A stretch of DNA of 64,000 nucleotides from Hippasteria phrygiana (Eukaryota > Echinodermata > Asteroidea > Valvatida > Goniasteridae). The stretch is taken from contig JAZGUH010000186.1 of the NCBI GenBank assembly GCA_037893225.1, positions 310,001-374,000 on the forward strand, written 5' to 3'. Numbering within the stretch: the stretch's first letter is position 1; every line of letters starts with the position of its first letter. Positions 40,803 through 51,721 of the stretch are shown here, in pieces. A program made the translations under genes and the position numbers. The notes beneath the pieces are model-generated. The model did not search any database, had not been told where the DNA came from, and saw only the letters and a list, made by a program, of their open reading frames with translations.

Positions 40803-42418
40803 TGAAGGCACATTTTCCATCAATGGTCTTCAGATACCGGCCTACTGTCGTAATTTCCCTCACGGCCATTGGAAACTGGTATACATGTTTATTAATTTCT
40901 TTCGGAGTGACCCATGTGCTTGTAAAAGGTCTGCCTGTCTCCTTCAGGCACATCAAGGAGAGCATATTGATGCTCTATGCCGATATTTGGTAGCTGTCAG
41001 ATTGACAGCTGGTCCCCCATAGCCCTGGTGACAGACTTAATAGCCGCCCATCCGTTGACATGGTTTGCCGATTTTTGGGTGTACGGGAATAGATAGATGT
41101 TGTCTGGCGAAACTCCAGCATCTCCTCTCATCTGAACCAGAACCTGAATAGTCTTTATGGTGTCATGTGGAACAAGAACAGGGACCAGCTTTCGGGAACC
41201 CTTCCCACTTTTATACATTAGCTGAAATGACTGAAGCAGAGCCTTCTCCATGGGATCATCTACCACCTCCACCTGCTGCGGATCAATCCAAGCCTGAGAT
41301 TCAGCATTACGCCACTCGGACAGGGTAAGTCGAGCAGGTTCCCCTCCTCTACGCGCATTAAAGAGGGTTAAGCGACTTACGATTAGTGACCGAAGGATGG
41401 TGAAAACATGCTCATCCCAAACCATGTATTCATCACTGATGATATCGCTCATGGACTTGACGGTGTACTCCTTCAGCTTTCGAATATCACCTTCAAGAGG
41501 CATGATCTGGGGCTTCCTCGAGACAGCTTGGCGTTTTCCCTCAACAGTGTACAGGCTCCTGCTGAAGAGAAAATCCCAACTCAAATCAAGGACGGAGAGA
41601 AATCTGTCGACCTCCTCTGCAAGATCACACCTACCATCAATGATATACACAGCTTTCATAACCTTGGCTGCCTTCTTGAGCAAATACCCGATGCTCAGAC
41701 GGAGGCCATCCTTGCATGAGCCCGTTGGATTCCTTCTCAGTTAACTCATCAAGATCATCTTCTCTAACTGCCGGAAATGTTCTCGTTTGATGAGATCCTC
41801 ACCACCAAGGTGTTTCTTACCAGTTATTTGTCGAAATTTTACAAGCAAGTGTCCAAGCCTGAGCATGTCATTCATTATGATTGCCTTCTCTCTGGACACC
41901 GATTTCGACCACAGCTTTTTGCCCAGATGGATGATCATGGCATCTTTGCGACACACATTTCCTACTTCATCATTTCTGAATCTGTCCAAAATCTTTGTCT
42001 GGAATGCTTCGTCGCGCTTGTTTCCCTGCGTTGCTGTGAGTGATGACAGAGGCACTGATGTGACCTTGTTGACTGCCAAACTGTGGCACACTTGTTTGTG
42101 CCTCCAAATCCTCGCCTTGCCATAAAAGCCCCTACATTCTCCGCACATGACTACTACCTCTAACGTGCCTTGACGTCTTTCGCGGAGTAGTTTTAGCTTG
42201 TCATCTGAAGCGTTAATCCTGCTAAGGTTCTCCTTGAAGATGCCACCTTTCCTAATTCTGGCCATGGCTTGAAGTCGCTCCTGATCAGGTAGGTTAAGTG
42301 CAGCCTTTACCTCCTCTTCGTGTTTGTGACGTCGCCTTAAATGCCTGGTAAGTTGAGACTGCATGATCCCACAGTAAACACAGGGACGCTTGGGTCTGTT
42401 TGAGGTCGCTGGTTGATC
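40803..42418 (-). pseudogene. Zinc-finger tyrosine-recombinase-like protein, broken
   Basis: Read from 42418 (acceptor TTATCAG/GATCAA) the protein opens with a C2H2-like finger (RPCVYCGIMQSQLTRHLRRRH), a second Cys/His pair (MCGECRGF ... WRHKQVCH), then after two frameshifts near 41690-41750 the helical region SIGYLLKKAAKVMK and a probable integrase-fold box I (LTLFNARRGGEPARLTLSEW, with a candidate catalytic Arg). An in-frame TGA at 40997-40999 precedes the sequence of the second box (FYKHMGHSER) and, after another shift, INKHVYQFP, where the GH-S and tyrosine motifs would sit. The exon ends at donor TTCA/GTAAGT. The assignment to tyrosine recombinases (Crypton-like or an exapted relative) rests on these motifs. 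It is dead as written. Confidence 0.6.
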
Positions 42419-43542
42419 CTGATAACAATAACAAATAATGAACCATAAATGTTTGTGCATTCAGATTTCCAGCTGTTATAAACTGTGACGCGGACATCAT
42501 CTCAATGTTTGGTGCCTTGTTCTGTCAAATTCAAATTCGTGTTTTTCTAGTGACACCAGACTCATGATGAAGGACACAGGAATTTTTGAACATTTGTTTA
42601 TGAACTGAAGTTCCAGCAGGCAGCAAAATTGTGAGGGATCCCACTTCAACCAAGAAGCCAAGTTGGTGGCAGAGCAAGGACTCAAATGGGGCCTGATAAA
42701 CATGGTGCTCGGCCATGTCATGGGACTGCAAAACAAAGACCTTAATTTGCCCCTGATAAGCATTTTGATTAGGATATCCACGTTAGTGTATGAATCTTTA
42801 GTACCAAGAACTTTAATCTAAACATACCTTTAGCCTTAACTTGAAGTCTTGTAATATTTAGGTCAATTAAATATCACATGAAATGAACTTAACGCACACA
42901 ATGCACCTGAAATCCATTTTACCATCACTTTCAATCTTTAGTTTACCATTCTAAAGTGTTTTATGCCCCTTTTAGCGATCTTTTGGATTTTACGCTAATG
43001 TGAATTTACATATGAATGAGCACAAAGTGATGGCGTGGTTCGCGGGGGTTATTTTGGTTTGGGGGGGGGGGGGATGGTACATAGGATCATCCCCCACCTA
43101 TCAACAGTGAACACATATTTACGCCACTCGATGTCACACAAGGGAAAAGCTTCACTCTCATAGTTGATTTGTGCATGTAAATTGAATGATTCTTTTTTTA
43201 CTTTCCCAGGGGTCAATTTTCTGAACGTTTGTTTTTTGCATTATTAGTGCTTAGTAGCCAGTCAGTAACAAATTTAAGGTACCAACTGCTCAAATAAGTC
43301 AAATTTTTACTTTTTCTTTGTATTGTGTAAGTACCTAAACTATATAGTAAGCGCCTTGATCGACATCATAGCAACAATGCCTCACATGTGAGGAAATAGT
43401 TTAAAGATTTTGAAGAGTGATATAGACTTATACTTATTTCAAGTCCCAAAGGGAATTCCTTTATGCTTACACATTTCAGAAGCACTGATATTTGTGCAAA
43501 ATATGTTTGAAAGCGATTTTCATTTCATGAGACCTTTAAAGA

Positions 43543-43589
43543 CAACAGAACGGTAACAAAAATACCAACTTTATGTTACCGTTCTGTTG
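43543..43589. repeat. Perfect 16-bp hairpin
   Basis: CAACAGAACGGTAACA and its exact complement TGTTACCGTTCTGTTG are separated by 15 bases. No target duplication was seen, and the T-run needed for a terminator is absent. Confidence 0.8.
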
Positions 43590-44878
43590 ATTAAGTGTTA
43601 CATAACTTAATCATGCTAAACCTGTAGAATACCCTCCAAAACTTACTTGTTCTGGGTAGAAGCTTAAATTTAATTCTCCAGAAAGTTGGCACTGAATATG
43701 GCCAACAGCTGTCAACAAGAACAATTTGTGTGGTTTTGTAAGACCTTTCTATTTTCAACATGTTAGCTTTCATCATATTGTTTTAAACATAACACTGCTG
43801 AAATGCTGAAGCTGAATTTAAAGGATTATACACTCCTGGCAATGACTCCACAATGGAGCTCCAAATAAAGTCTGCAGTTTGTTTGTTTTTCCTTCAAAAG
43901 TAGACATGGACTACTCCATGAGCAAAACGGAAAGAAAGTCACATTTTGTAACTTCAGAACTGCAACTATGCTGCTGCACAGTGTAGTATCCCTTTTTATT
44001 ACATGAATTCCACACCAGCATAAACATGAATAATACACATGTATAACATGCTTGTAAGAGTAAACAAATATTAAATGTGCTGTGTGATTTATGTTTTAAA
44101 CAGATAACACACAAACAAATAACAAAGGCTTATGAAATTGAACATGAAAATGGGCGCATCAAATATTTTTACTCTGCATGTAACTCTGAATAAGGTGCAC
44201 ACAATGCAGGCTTTATTCTATTGTGATCAATAGACTTCATATAAATGCTTAAACTTCCAAAAACAAAGATTAATTTTACATGCACTTTCTAATAACAAAT
44301 TAGTTTTCACATAAACAGATGCAAACACACCCTTTCTGTATTACATTATACATTTGGTATCTTACCTCAGATGAAGATCCGGATGCCTCTTCGCATTCTA
44401 ATATGGAAACAATTTACAAATAGTGCATTACTTGACATTCCCTTTCTGTGTCGAAAAAGGCACTTTTGCTCTTATATCTGTTCACTGAAAGATGTACCGT
44501 CCATGCTCTTCAACAAAATGGATTTTTTCTTGGAACAAATTGTCATATTGGACATTATTTCAGTCAACATAATTCTATTTGGCATCTACCACACTGCAAA
44601 ATAACGTTTTAATTCCGGGTTGCTTTCGTGCCTCTGATGCACAAAAAGATCTACCCTGCCGGAACTTAATTATTGTCGGGCCGCCAACAATTATGAATTT
44701 GTAAAGAGATAATTAAATAACTAAAATGTTTTTTGTTTTAATATGTGAGGAGGGAGGAGGGCAAATGGCCTCTATGGTGAACTCGGGAAGGGGGGACTCT
44801 GGCACACAGGTTCAGGACAGATTGGTTGACAGAAACAATTCTGGCTCATTCAAGTTGTTTATTCAGTGACGAACCTTC

Positions 44879-44905
44879 ACCTGTAACAGTCAGGGCAGGC
44901 AGTAG
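44879..44905. repeat. 27-bp direct repeat, partner at 45517-45543
   Basis: ACCTGTAACAGTCAGGGCAG followed by GCAGTAG occurs twice in direct orientation, 638 bp apart, after which the sequences diverge. It could be the border of a duplicated or inserted segment. Confidence 0.8.
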
Positions 44906-47089
44906 TATATAAACAGTTATACAGGTACTTTAGTTTATATTGTAACATAAAGTTATCAAATTGACGCAAAAAGAAATAATATATGGCATTAGGATAGAAA
45001 GGGCGATTGGGCACAAATACTCAAAGGCAGAAAAAACCTCAAACTAGTAGGCAACCTTTAGCGCACGCCGACGAATGCAGCACACCCAACCCAAACATAA
45101 GTCCGCCCTTGATTACGAATTTATTACACAATCGCCCAATCCACAAAACTTCATACACTTATGGTTGATTGAGATCACGAATTATAGGCCCACTAAACAG
45201 AAACGCATACATAAATTATAGTGTTTGTAGACTTAGAAATCCCATATTCCTCCATGCAGTATCGTTTAGCACAAGTCATGGTCATACTCTGTAATCAACA
45301 TAAATGCACGTTTCTCTCTGACCTTATTTCTCTACAGGACGCTCCATTTTTAGAGTCCAAAATTCACCTTTTACACTTCCTTATCATTCTTAAAATTATC
45401 ACTGAATGGATCTATAAATATTTGCGGTCAAAATAAGAGAGGCCTCTAAGCTGCAATTTGGCAAATAAAATGTGAAATTATATAATTAAAATCCGTTCAA
45501 AATTGTGTCAAACGTTACCTGTAACAGTCAGGGCAGGCAGTAGCCTATTCCCGCACATGGCAACAGCAGTTGACAATTACAACATGTAATTCACGTCAAA
45601 CAGATAATTATAATGGCTGCTTAATGGAAGTCCATTAACAATAAGATTATTACAATATATGAATTTTAACTAAAATAAAGTAAACTGAGTATGCAGAAAA
45701 TCATTTACTATGTCCTAATCAAATAACCATGATATTCACGAACTACAAGTGTCTGACTTCCAAAGTTTATGATAATGAAGAGTTCGTTTGTTTGAAATAC
45801 ACACGTACAATGTCTCCAGTGATTATACTTGTTAAATAAACATGTGGGAGCGATGCATAAGTTAGTAAATTACAATAAGGTCGTCTACTTAAATACAATA
45901 AATTAATGATTAAACAATGGGGGAATTAGACATCCTCTACAACTACATCATTTAAAAGTAATTAACTTTTCTCTTGCTAGAAACTACTAGCAATTGTAAA
46001 AAAAAAATATTGCTTGGGGTGAGACTTAAAAACGCCACGGAAAGTACAATGTACATCTTTGAAAATATATGTGCACAAATTGATGAACATCATGACCAAA
46101 AACCTACCAGGCAATCTCACTTTGTAACCCTTATATCAGGACCCAACGTTTTTTCTACTTTATGCAATTTAAGGTCATTTCGTATAAATGTAATGTCTTT
46201 CAGGGGCTTTTTATCTGTGTGCATATTTTCCAGGTTATCAAACCAATCCAGCAAAGATCAGAAGCTGGGGTTTGTGGGGGGAACCACCAGTCAGGGAGAG
46301 TCCAAAATGCCAAAGTTCAAAGTAAGGTTTGCATCAGAGGAAACAGAGTGAAATAGAAATCAAAAATCAACATGGAAATGAACAGCCACCTTCTTGATTT
46401 AAACCACTGTGTTTGAAACATTTAAGGGAAATTGATTGGATTAACTTTCAGCATTGTTTTAACCTTTGAAGTCCTTTTAGGAATGATCTATAATCTAAAC
46501 AAAAGAAAAAAGTAGAACGATATGGAAAGAAACAAATTAAGAACTGGTTCACACTGGAAGGCAAAGTCTCTGGACATCAAATTATCATTTAACAGGTTCT
46601 TAAGCAAGACTTGTTTAGAAAATCAACAAGAAACAGTTTGTCCGCAAATACCTCCATCTCCTGATGCACTTTCCTCTTGGTTTGTGCCAACAGTGTCGCC
46701 TATGTCAAAACACAAAGGAAAGGAAAAACCTTTTAAAAACCCTGTTAATCCACCCATTCTAGTTTTATACACCCTGTGATCTATTCTCTAAAAAGAGGAA
46801 AATCAGTGACTCAAGTTTCACAATGCCTCCGAGTTTCCATACACACAACTGCAAGCACAAGCATACAAAAGACCCTTTTCACCAGCATCACCGCCATGGA
46901 GTGATCATATGTGATAAAAAAATGACTGACTTGATCTCCTGCAGCTCTTTCCCTATAGATCCTTTGTACTGACGTCATATATTACCCATGAGCCTCTTGG
47001 AATATGCCATGTTTGGTTGCTTTACGTACGTGCATGTACACAGAGAGTAGCACGTAAAGAGGCGGTCACATCTTACGGTCCTGAACGTA

Positions 47090-47520
47090 CTTGAACGTAG
47101 TATGGTGTGACCGTAGTTGACCGCAGTTGACCCTAGCAGTCGCAGTTAAACGTAGTTAAACGTAGTTAAACGTAGTGGACCGTACTTCTGAACGTACTTA
47201 GACCTTGAGGAAAGCCATGATTTGGCCGTAGTTAGCCCAAAAGTTTTCAACATGTTGAAAATATTTCTACGGTCACCTTGAATGCCTATACCGTACTGTA
47301 AACCTAGTATATACGTAGTTAACCCTGGTTGACCCTAGTTGACCCTACTTGCCCGTAGTGTGGACCGTAGTTAACTGTAGTTGACCGTAGTAACCACGGC
47401 ACTACGGTTGAGGCACGGTCAACTACGGTCGAACTACGTTTGAAGTACGTTCACAGTACGGTTAAGTACAACGCGTAGGGTTAACTAGGGTGAAGTAGAG
47501 TCATGTAGGGTGCAGTAAGG
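47090..47520. repeat. Left subterminal repeat array of Harbinger 1
   Basis: More than twenty irregular copies of a CGTAGTTGACC-like decamer, in direct orientation in the left half and inverted in the right half (GGTCAACTACG). Such clustered motifs are good candidates for transposase-binding sites. The matching array at the other end is 49285-49612. Confidence 0.85.
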
Positions 47521-47544
47521 TTGAATTTAGGAGTTCCTGGACGA

Positions 47545-47552
47545 TATAAAAG
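47545..47552 (+). promoter_or_regulatory. TATA box of the Harbinger 1 transposase
   Basis: TATAAAAG in the context GATATAAAAGGGGG, about 120 bases upstream of the likely start codon at 47667 and just past the repeat array. Position and match are good; the transcription start is not shown. Confidence 0.55.
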
Positions 47553-47666
47553 GGGGCCAGCATGCCACATGGTCCCTGCAGTCGGTCTAACCTTTCCTGG
47601 AGGACAGAAGTCTTGTCTGCTCATGCTTCAATTCTACTTCTTCAACTCCATACAAACAGAGTCAGG

Positions 47667-48938
47667 ATGGCCAAGTACTTGGGTCAGGTCGACATGGAAC
47701 TTGCTGGTCTGGCAAGAGACCTTGTGGAGTTGGAGGAGCTAGAGGAACAGGAAAGGAGGGAGGAAAGAAGACAAAGAAGATGGTGGACCAGGGACTGGCT
47801 GCTGCGTAGACCCCTCCACGGCCAGTATGAGGCTCTGATGACAGAGCTTCAACTGGAGGACCCCCAGGCCTTCCAGCAGTTCATGCGTCTAGATGTAGCC
47901 ACCTTCCATGACATCCTGTCCAGGATAGAGAGGAGGATCACCAAACAGACCACCTATTTCAGGCGCCCCGTCTCTCCTGTGCTAAAGCTGGCGTTCACAC
48001 TCAGGTACCTGGCCACTGGGAACTACTACCGAGACCTGAGGTTCGGCTTCAGGGTCGCCCACAATACCATATCAGGCCTCATTGTTGATGTGTGTCAGGC
48101 TCTGGTTGAGGTCCTGCAACCAGAGTTTGTCAAGCTTCCCACAGAAGCTGAAGGGTGGCAGCAGGTGGCTCGGGCCTTTCAGCAGAAGTGGCAGTTCCCA
48201 CACACCCTTGGTGCTCTGGATGGGAAGCACATCCAGATCAAGAAGCCACCCCACTCGGGGTCTACCTACCACAACTACAAGGGGTTTGACTCCATTGTAC
48301 TGATGGCCTTGGTGGATGCCCAATACTGCTTCCTGTGGACACAGATTGGAGACGTGGGTTCCAGCTCGGATGGCCAGATCTGGAACCATTGCGACTTCCG
48401 CAAAGCTCTGCAGGATGGTGTCCTGGGTGTCCCAGATGCAGACCCGCTACCAGGGGATGATCTGAACACCCCGTACTACATCATAGGGGATGACGCGTTC
48501 GCCATGAGGACCTGGCTGATGAAACCCTTCCCTCGACGCGGTTTGGACCACGGCCAACAGGTCTTCAACTACCGGCTGTCCAGAGCCCGTCGTGTGGTGG
48601 AGAACGCCTTTGGCATCCTTGCCAACCGTTTCCGATGTCTCCTCTCCACCCTCCAGGTCCATGTGGATACTGCAGCCCTCGTAGTGAGATCGTGTGTCGT
48701 CCTGCACAACTACCTGAGGGTGAGGAACCCTGCTGCAGACCAGCATCTTGTGGACCAGGAGGATGCTCAGCACAACCTCGTCGATGGTGCCTGGCGGGCC
48801 AATGCCAACCTGTTGGACCTCACCCAACCACAGTGTGGGAACCGCGACAGCAGGGAAGCAAAGAGGCAGAGGCTATACCTAAAGCACTACCTGACGTCAC
48901 CAGCTGGCTCGGTTCCATGGCAGAACCAGCGTCTCTAA
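47667..48938 (+). CDS. Harbinger transposase (DDE_Tnp_4, HARBI1-like)
   Basis: This 423-aa protein would cut and paste element 1. The Met at 47667 (MAKYLGQVDMELAG) is preferred over the in-frame Met at 47562 because the added 35 residues look non-coding and overlap the leader. A charged Glu/Arg helix comes first, then a helix-turn-helix region (PVLKLAFTLRYLATGNYYRD ... VAHNTISGL). The DDE triad is D in LGALDGKHIQI, D in IIGDDAFAM and E in RRVVENAFGIL. The ORF has no internal stop or intron. GC content is clearly higher than in surrounding DNA, as for a recently arrived gene. Confidence 0.9.
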   Translation: MAKYLGQVDMELAGLARDLVELEELEEQERREERRQRRWWTRDWLLRRPLHGQYEALMTELQLEDPQAFQQFMRLDVATFHDILSRIERRITKQTTYFRRPVSPVLKLAFTLRYLATGNYYRDLRFGFRVAHNTISGLIVDVCQALVEVLQPEFVKLPTEAEGWQQVARAFQQKWQFPHTLGALDGKHIQIKKPPHSGSTYHNYKGFDSIVLMALVDAQYCFLWTQIGDVGSSSDGQIWNHCDFRKALQDGVLGVPDADPLPGDDLNTPYYIIGDDAFAMRTWLMKPFPRRGLDHGQQVFNYRLSRARRVVENAFGILANRFRCLLSTLQVHVDTAALVVRSCVVLHNYLRVRNPAADQHLVDQEDAQHNLVDGAWRANANLLDLTQPQCGNRDSREAKRQRLYLKHYLTSPAGSVPWQNQRL

Positions 48939-48953
48939 AAATGAGTGGGTTGA

Positions 48954-49041
48954 ACCCCCCCCCCCCCCCCCCCCCACCAAACCCAAAAAATGACCAGGGG
49001 CACACAAACTCATGTCATGTTTTTAACCCCCCCCCCCCCCC
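48954..49041. repeat. Paired C runs 3' of the Harbinger 1 transposase
   Basis: A 22-C run (48954-48975) and a 15-C run (49027-49041) follow the stop within 100 bases, then CCACCCAGCAGCAGCAGCAG, a CAG microsatellite at about 49095-49118. Length is likely unstable. Confidence 0.85.
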
Positions 49042-49284
49042 AAAAAAGAAGAACACCCCCCCTGCCCTTCTTGAAATCAGGAGACCCCCCACCCAGCAGC
49101 AGCAGCAGCAGCAGCAGCACTCTGACGTGGGGCTCCCTTCTTTTTCCTTGCAGGCATGTCAGAAGTAGAAAAGTGAGACAAAAAAAAGAGACAAGTTCAG
49201 ATAAGAAACAGCAGTCTTGTCTCTCTGACTTCTCAAAGCGCAATGGCTGTCCCCACGCCGTGGCCAACCCGCACTACGCAGACG

Positions 49285-49612
49285 CGGCCGCGTAGTTGAC
49301 CCTAGTTGACCATAGTTGCACGTAGTGCACACGTAGTTCGGCCGAAGTTCGACGTAGGTGACCGTAGTAAGACGTAGTTCAACCCTAGTAAACCGTAGCT
49401 GATTTGGCCGCAGTTCAACGTAGTTCAACGTAGTCGACAGTAGTTGCACGTACTTCACCCTACTTAACCGTTCTTTATATTTGCTCTTTTGACTATTTTG
49501 AACCTAGTTCGACCCTACTTCACCCTACCTCACCCTAGTTGAACGTAGTTGCACTACGGTCTACTACGGTCAAATGAACTACGTTCAACTACGTTCAAGA
49601 CCGTAAGATGTG
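49285..49612. repeat. Right subterminal repeat array of Harbinger 1
   Basis: Repeats of CGTAGTTGACC and CGTAGTTCAAC, followed by inverted CTACGTTCAACTACGTTCAA next to the terminus, mirror the left array at 47090-47520. The minus-strand ORF seen here is made of the repeats and is not a gene. Confidence 0.85.
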
Positions 49613-50442
49613 ATCACCGCATAAGCCTACACCTTTACAAGCAGGCACACAAATGGATTGTATTTCCGCTGTATGGGTTATATCAAAGATAGTAGAGCGC
49701 CGTAGGCGCGAAAGATGGGGAACTCGACCGATTTATTGAAATTACCCAGGATGCACTCGGCCGCCATTTCGGCAAGCTGATTCTGTGATGTTATTGGTTG
49801 CAAGTTTTCGCACCGCGTAAAAAGTAAATGCAAGGTAAGACAACGTTAGATCGAGATGTCTTTTTGCTCGGCAATCAGTTGCAGAAATAGCAAGACAAAA
49901 TGCCAGGAATTGTCTTTCTTTAGGTTTCCAAAGAATGCAGAAAGGTAGGCGTCAGCGTATTTAATATTAGGACCTACAGTAGGCCTATAACGTTAGATAA
50001 GAAATTTCGGGGGTCGAAATCCTTCGTATGATTAGGGAGATTGCAAAACTATTACGGACGGATACGTAAATGACCTACAGAACTACGTATCCTCCCAAAA
50101 TCACTGGAATGAATAATTATTGGCTATCGGTAGCGTATCCGAGTATGCAATTGGTCAGTGATGGTCCCGCTTTTCACAAGTAGGAGCGCTTGGCAATTTC
50201 CATAATAATGAGAGGCACACGTAATTACTGACAAAAGAAATAAAGATGGAGAGGTCCCCAACTCTCGCTAGCCACCTGGAAATTTCCATAATAATAATAC
50301 TCTTGTGATAGTGTATGGAAGGATAACTTCATCATTGTTATCACTGGAGATGGTTTTCACCGCGTCTATTCCTTTTAATCTTTTACAAGCCAGATGTGAT
50401 TTAGTATCGCCAAGTACAGTAAACTTTGACTGTATCGCCACG

Positions 50443-51158
50443 ATGGCAGACAGAGCAGTTGCAAGGGGTCGCTTTGTAATGAGTGACCAAGAGAAGAGAG
50501 TAATTCGTAGAGGATGGCTGGTACACAGAAATAACTATGTCCGCTTGTTGGCTTATGTTAGGGAGCACATACCACAGCACTTGCAGCACATATATGCTGG
50601 GAGAAGAGACGCAGCCCTTCGTCGACGAATACGTGATTTTGCTACACGTGAATTACAAGAGTAAGTTTTCTAGCCTTATACGGGACACAAAAATTCGTCT
50701 GAGAAGTTGCCACTGCAGTTTTGGATATTAATAATATTTTGCATTACAATTTTAGCGCAGTTGAAGAAAGGGCCCAGGAGATGCGACACGCGGGGAGGCC
50801 AGTAGCACCGTGGCGACGTGTTGATGAGGCACCAAATGCTGCCCCACCCCTGGACGACGAACTAAATCCCGCCTCACCACCGGAAGAACAAGTAGAAGAT
50901 CCACCGGACAATTTACCAGCTCCTAGACCGCCTTCACCACCTCTTGAGAATGAGTTATTGGTCGCCCCACCCATCCCTCTGCCCGAAGAACCTCAAGTTG
51001 GCAATGACGGTGATGTAGAAGGAGGTGTCCGAAGGCGGATACCGCTATGGCAACTAGCAAGGCGAAACCAGGAGCGCTACGCAGACTTGTTGGACGCACA
51101 TGAGAGGCGTATGGAAAGGGTGGAGCGCATCCTTGATGCAATTGAGGATGCTTTATAG
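50443..51158 (+). CDS. Harbinger 2 accessory protein, two exons, novel type
   Basis: Exon 1 (50443-50660) and exon 2 (50756-51158) join across a 95-bp GTAAGT...TTTTAG intron to give 206 residues. The basic N terminus (MSDQEKRVIRRGWLVHRNNYVRLLAYVREHIPQ) is followed by a Pro/acidic middle (about residues 95-160) and a charged C-terminal helix (RRNQERYADLLDAHERRMERVERIL) that could form a coiled coil. Harbingers normally encode a second, Myb/SANT-like protein that helps the transposase enter the nucleus and bind DNA; by position this is its counterpart, but I see no Myb tryptophan pattern. An upstream in-frame Met exists at 50305; MADRAVARG at 50443 looks more natural. Confidence 0.65.
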
Positions 51159-51721
51159 GGTTATAAAAGTATATCGTTAGATATGCATATGTCGGACTTT
51201 TTGGTTTTTATTTTCAGCCATGCTGATTTTAAAGAAGAAAAAACGAACATGGTTACTGTTTTTTTTATTAAACTTTCCAGCTCCGTACAGCATTATCCCG
51301 TTTTATGTCAAACGTTTGTCAAACACAACTAGGAAGAATCCTTGACCGACCTTGGCCAAGGTGCTATAACCATGTAAGTATGTTGTTGCGAAATTCTAAT
51401 CATATTTTCAGGATCATGAGAAAGCAATAAAAGTCTTGTTTGTATACAAATTCACTGAATCTCTTTATGCCGTTAAATTGTTCATAGACAAGTAGACAAC
51501 CCTTGTAATTCTTTAGAATAATATATCCAGATAACCAGCCGCCTAGGCTACATCATAAACACTAGTTCATTGTTTTGAAATTCGGGTTAAATTTAAAAGT
51601 ACAATGGCTAATGTGAAACACCGTGAAAAACAAGAGGGCAGTTTGTCATTAATGAACACAAATTAATCTTAGCAATACTGTATCCATTAAGCCACCGGGC
51701 CTTAAAAGAGGCTGTACCATC

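Larger units (their letters stand above)
42419..47054. other. AT-rich intergenic stretch
   Basis: 4.6 kb without a supportable gene. It contains a 13-base G run (43061-43073), a perfect hairpin (43543-43589) and a 27-bp direct repeat (44879-44905 and 45517-45543). The ORFs at about 45974-46351 and 46522-46779 show no recognisable family. Confidence 0.6.
47058..49621 (+). mobile_element. PIF/Harbinger DNA transposon 1, intact transposase
   Basis: The ends share inverted TCACATCTTACGGTC (left at 47064; right, reverse complement, at about 49600-49614). TAA flanks both sides (47055-47057 and 49622-49624), fitting the 3-bp TWA duplication of Harbingers; the outermost few bases match imperfectly. 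Between ends and gene lie dense CGTAGTTGA-type repeats. One intact DDE_4 transposase ORF is present. The second, Myb-like protein usual for this superfamily was not found. Confidence 0.8.

Noticed and set aside
43543..43589. A transcription terminator
   Set aside because: Perfect hairpin without a T run and in eukaryotic intergenic DNA, where such terminators are not used.
45974..46351. 125-codon ORF as a host gene
   Set aside because: No recognised motif, no convincing splice sites and AT-rich composition like the surrounding noncoding DNA.
49159..49458. 99-codon minus-strand ORF with LRPNYV-type repeats
   Set aside because: The repetitive protein is a translation of the Harbinger 1 subterminal DNA repeats.
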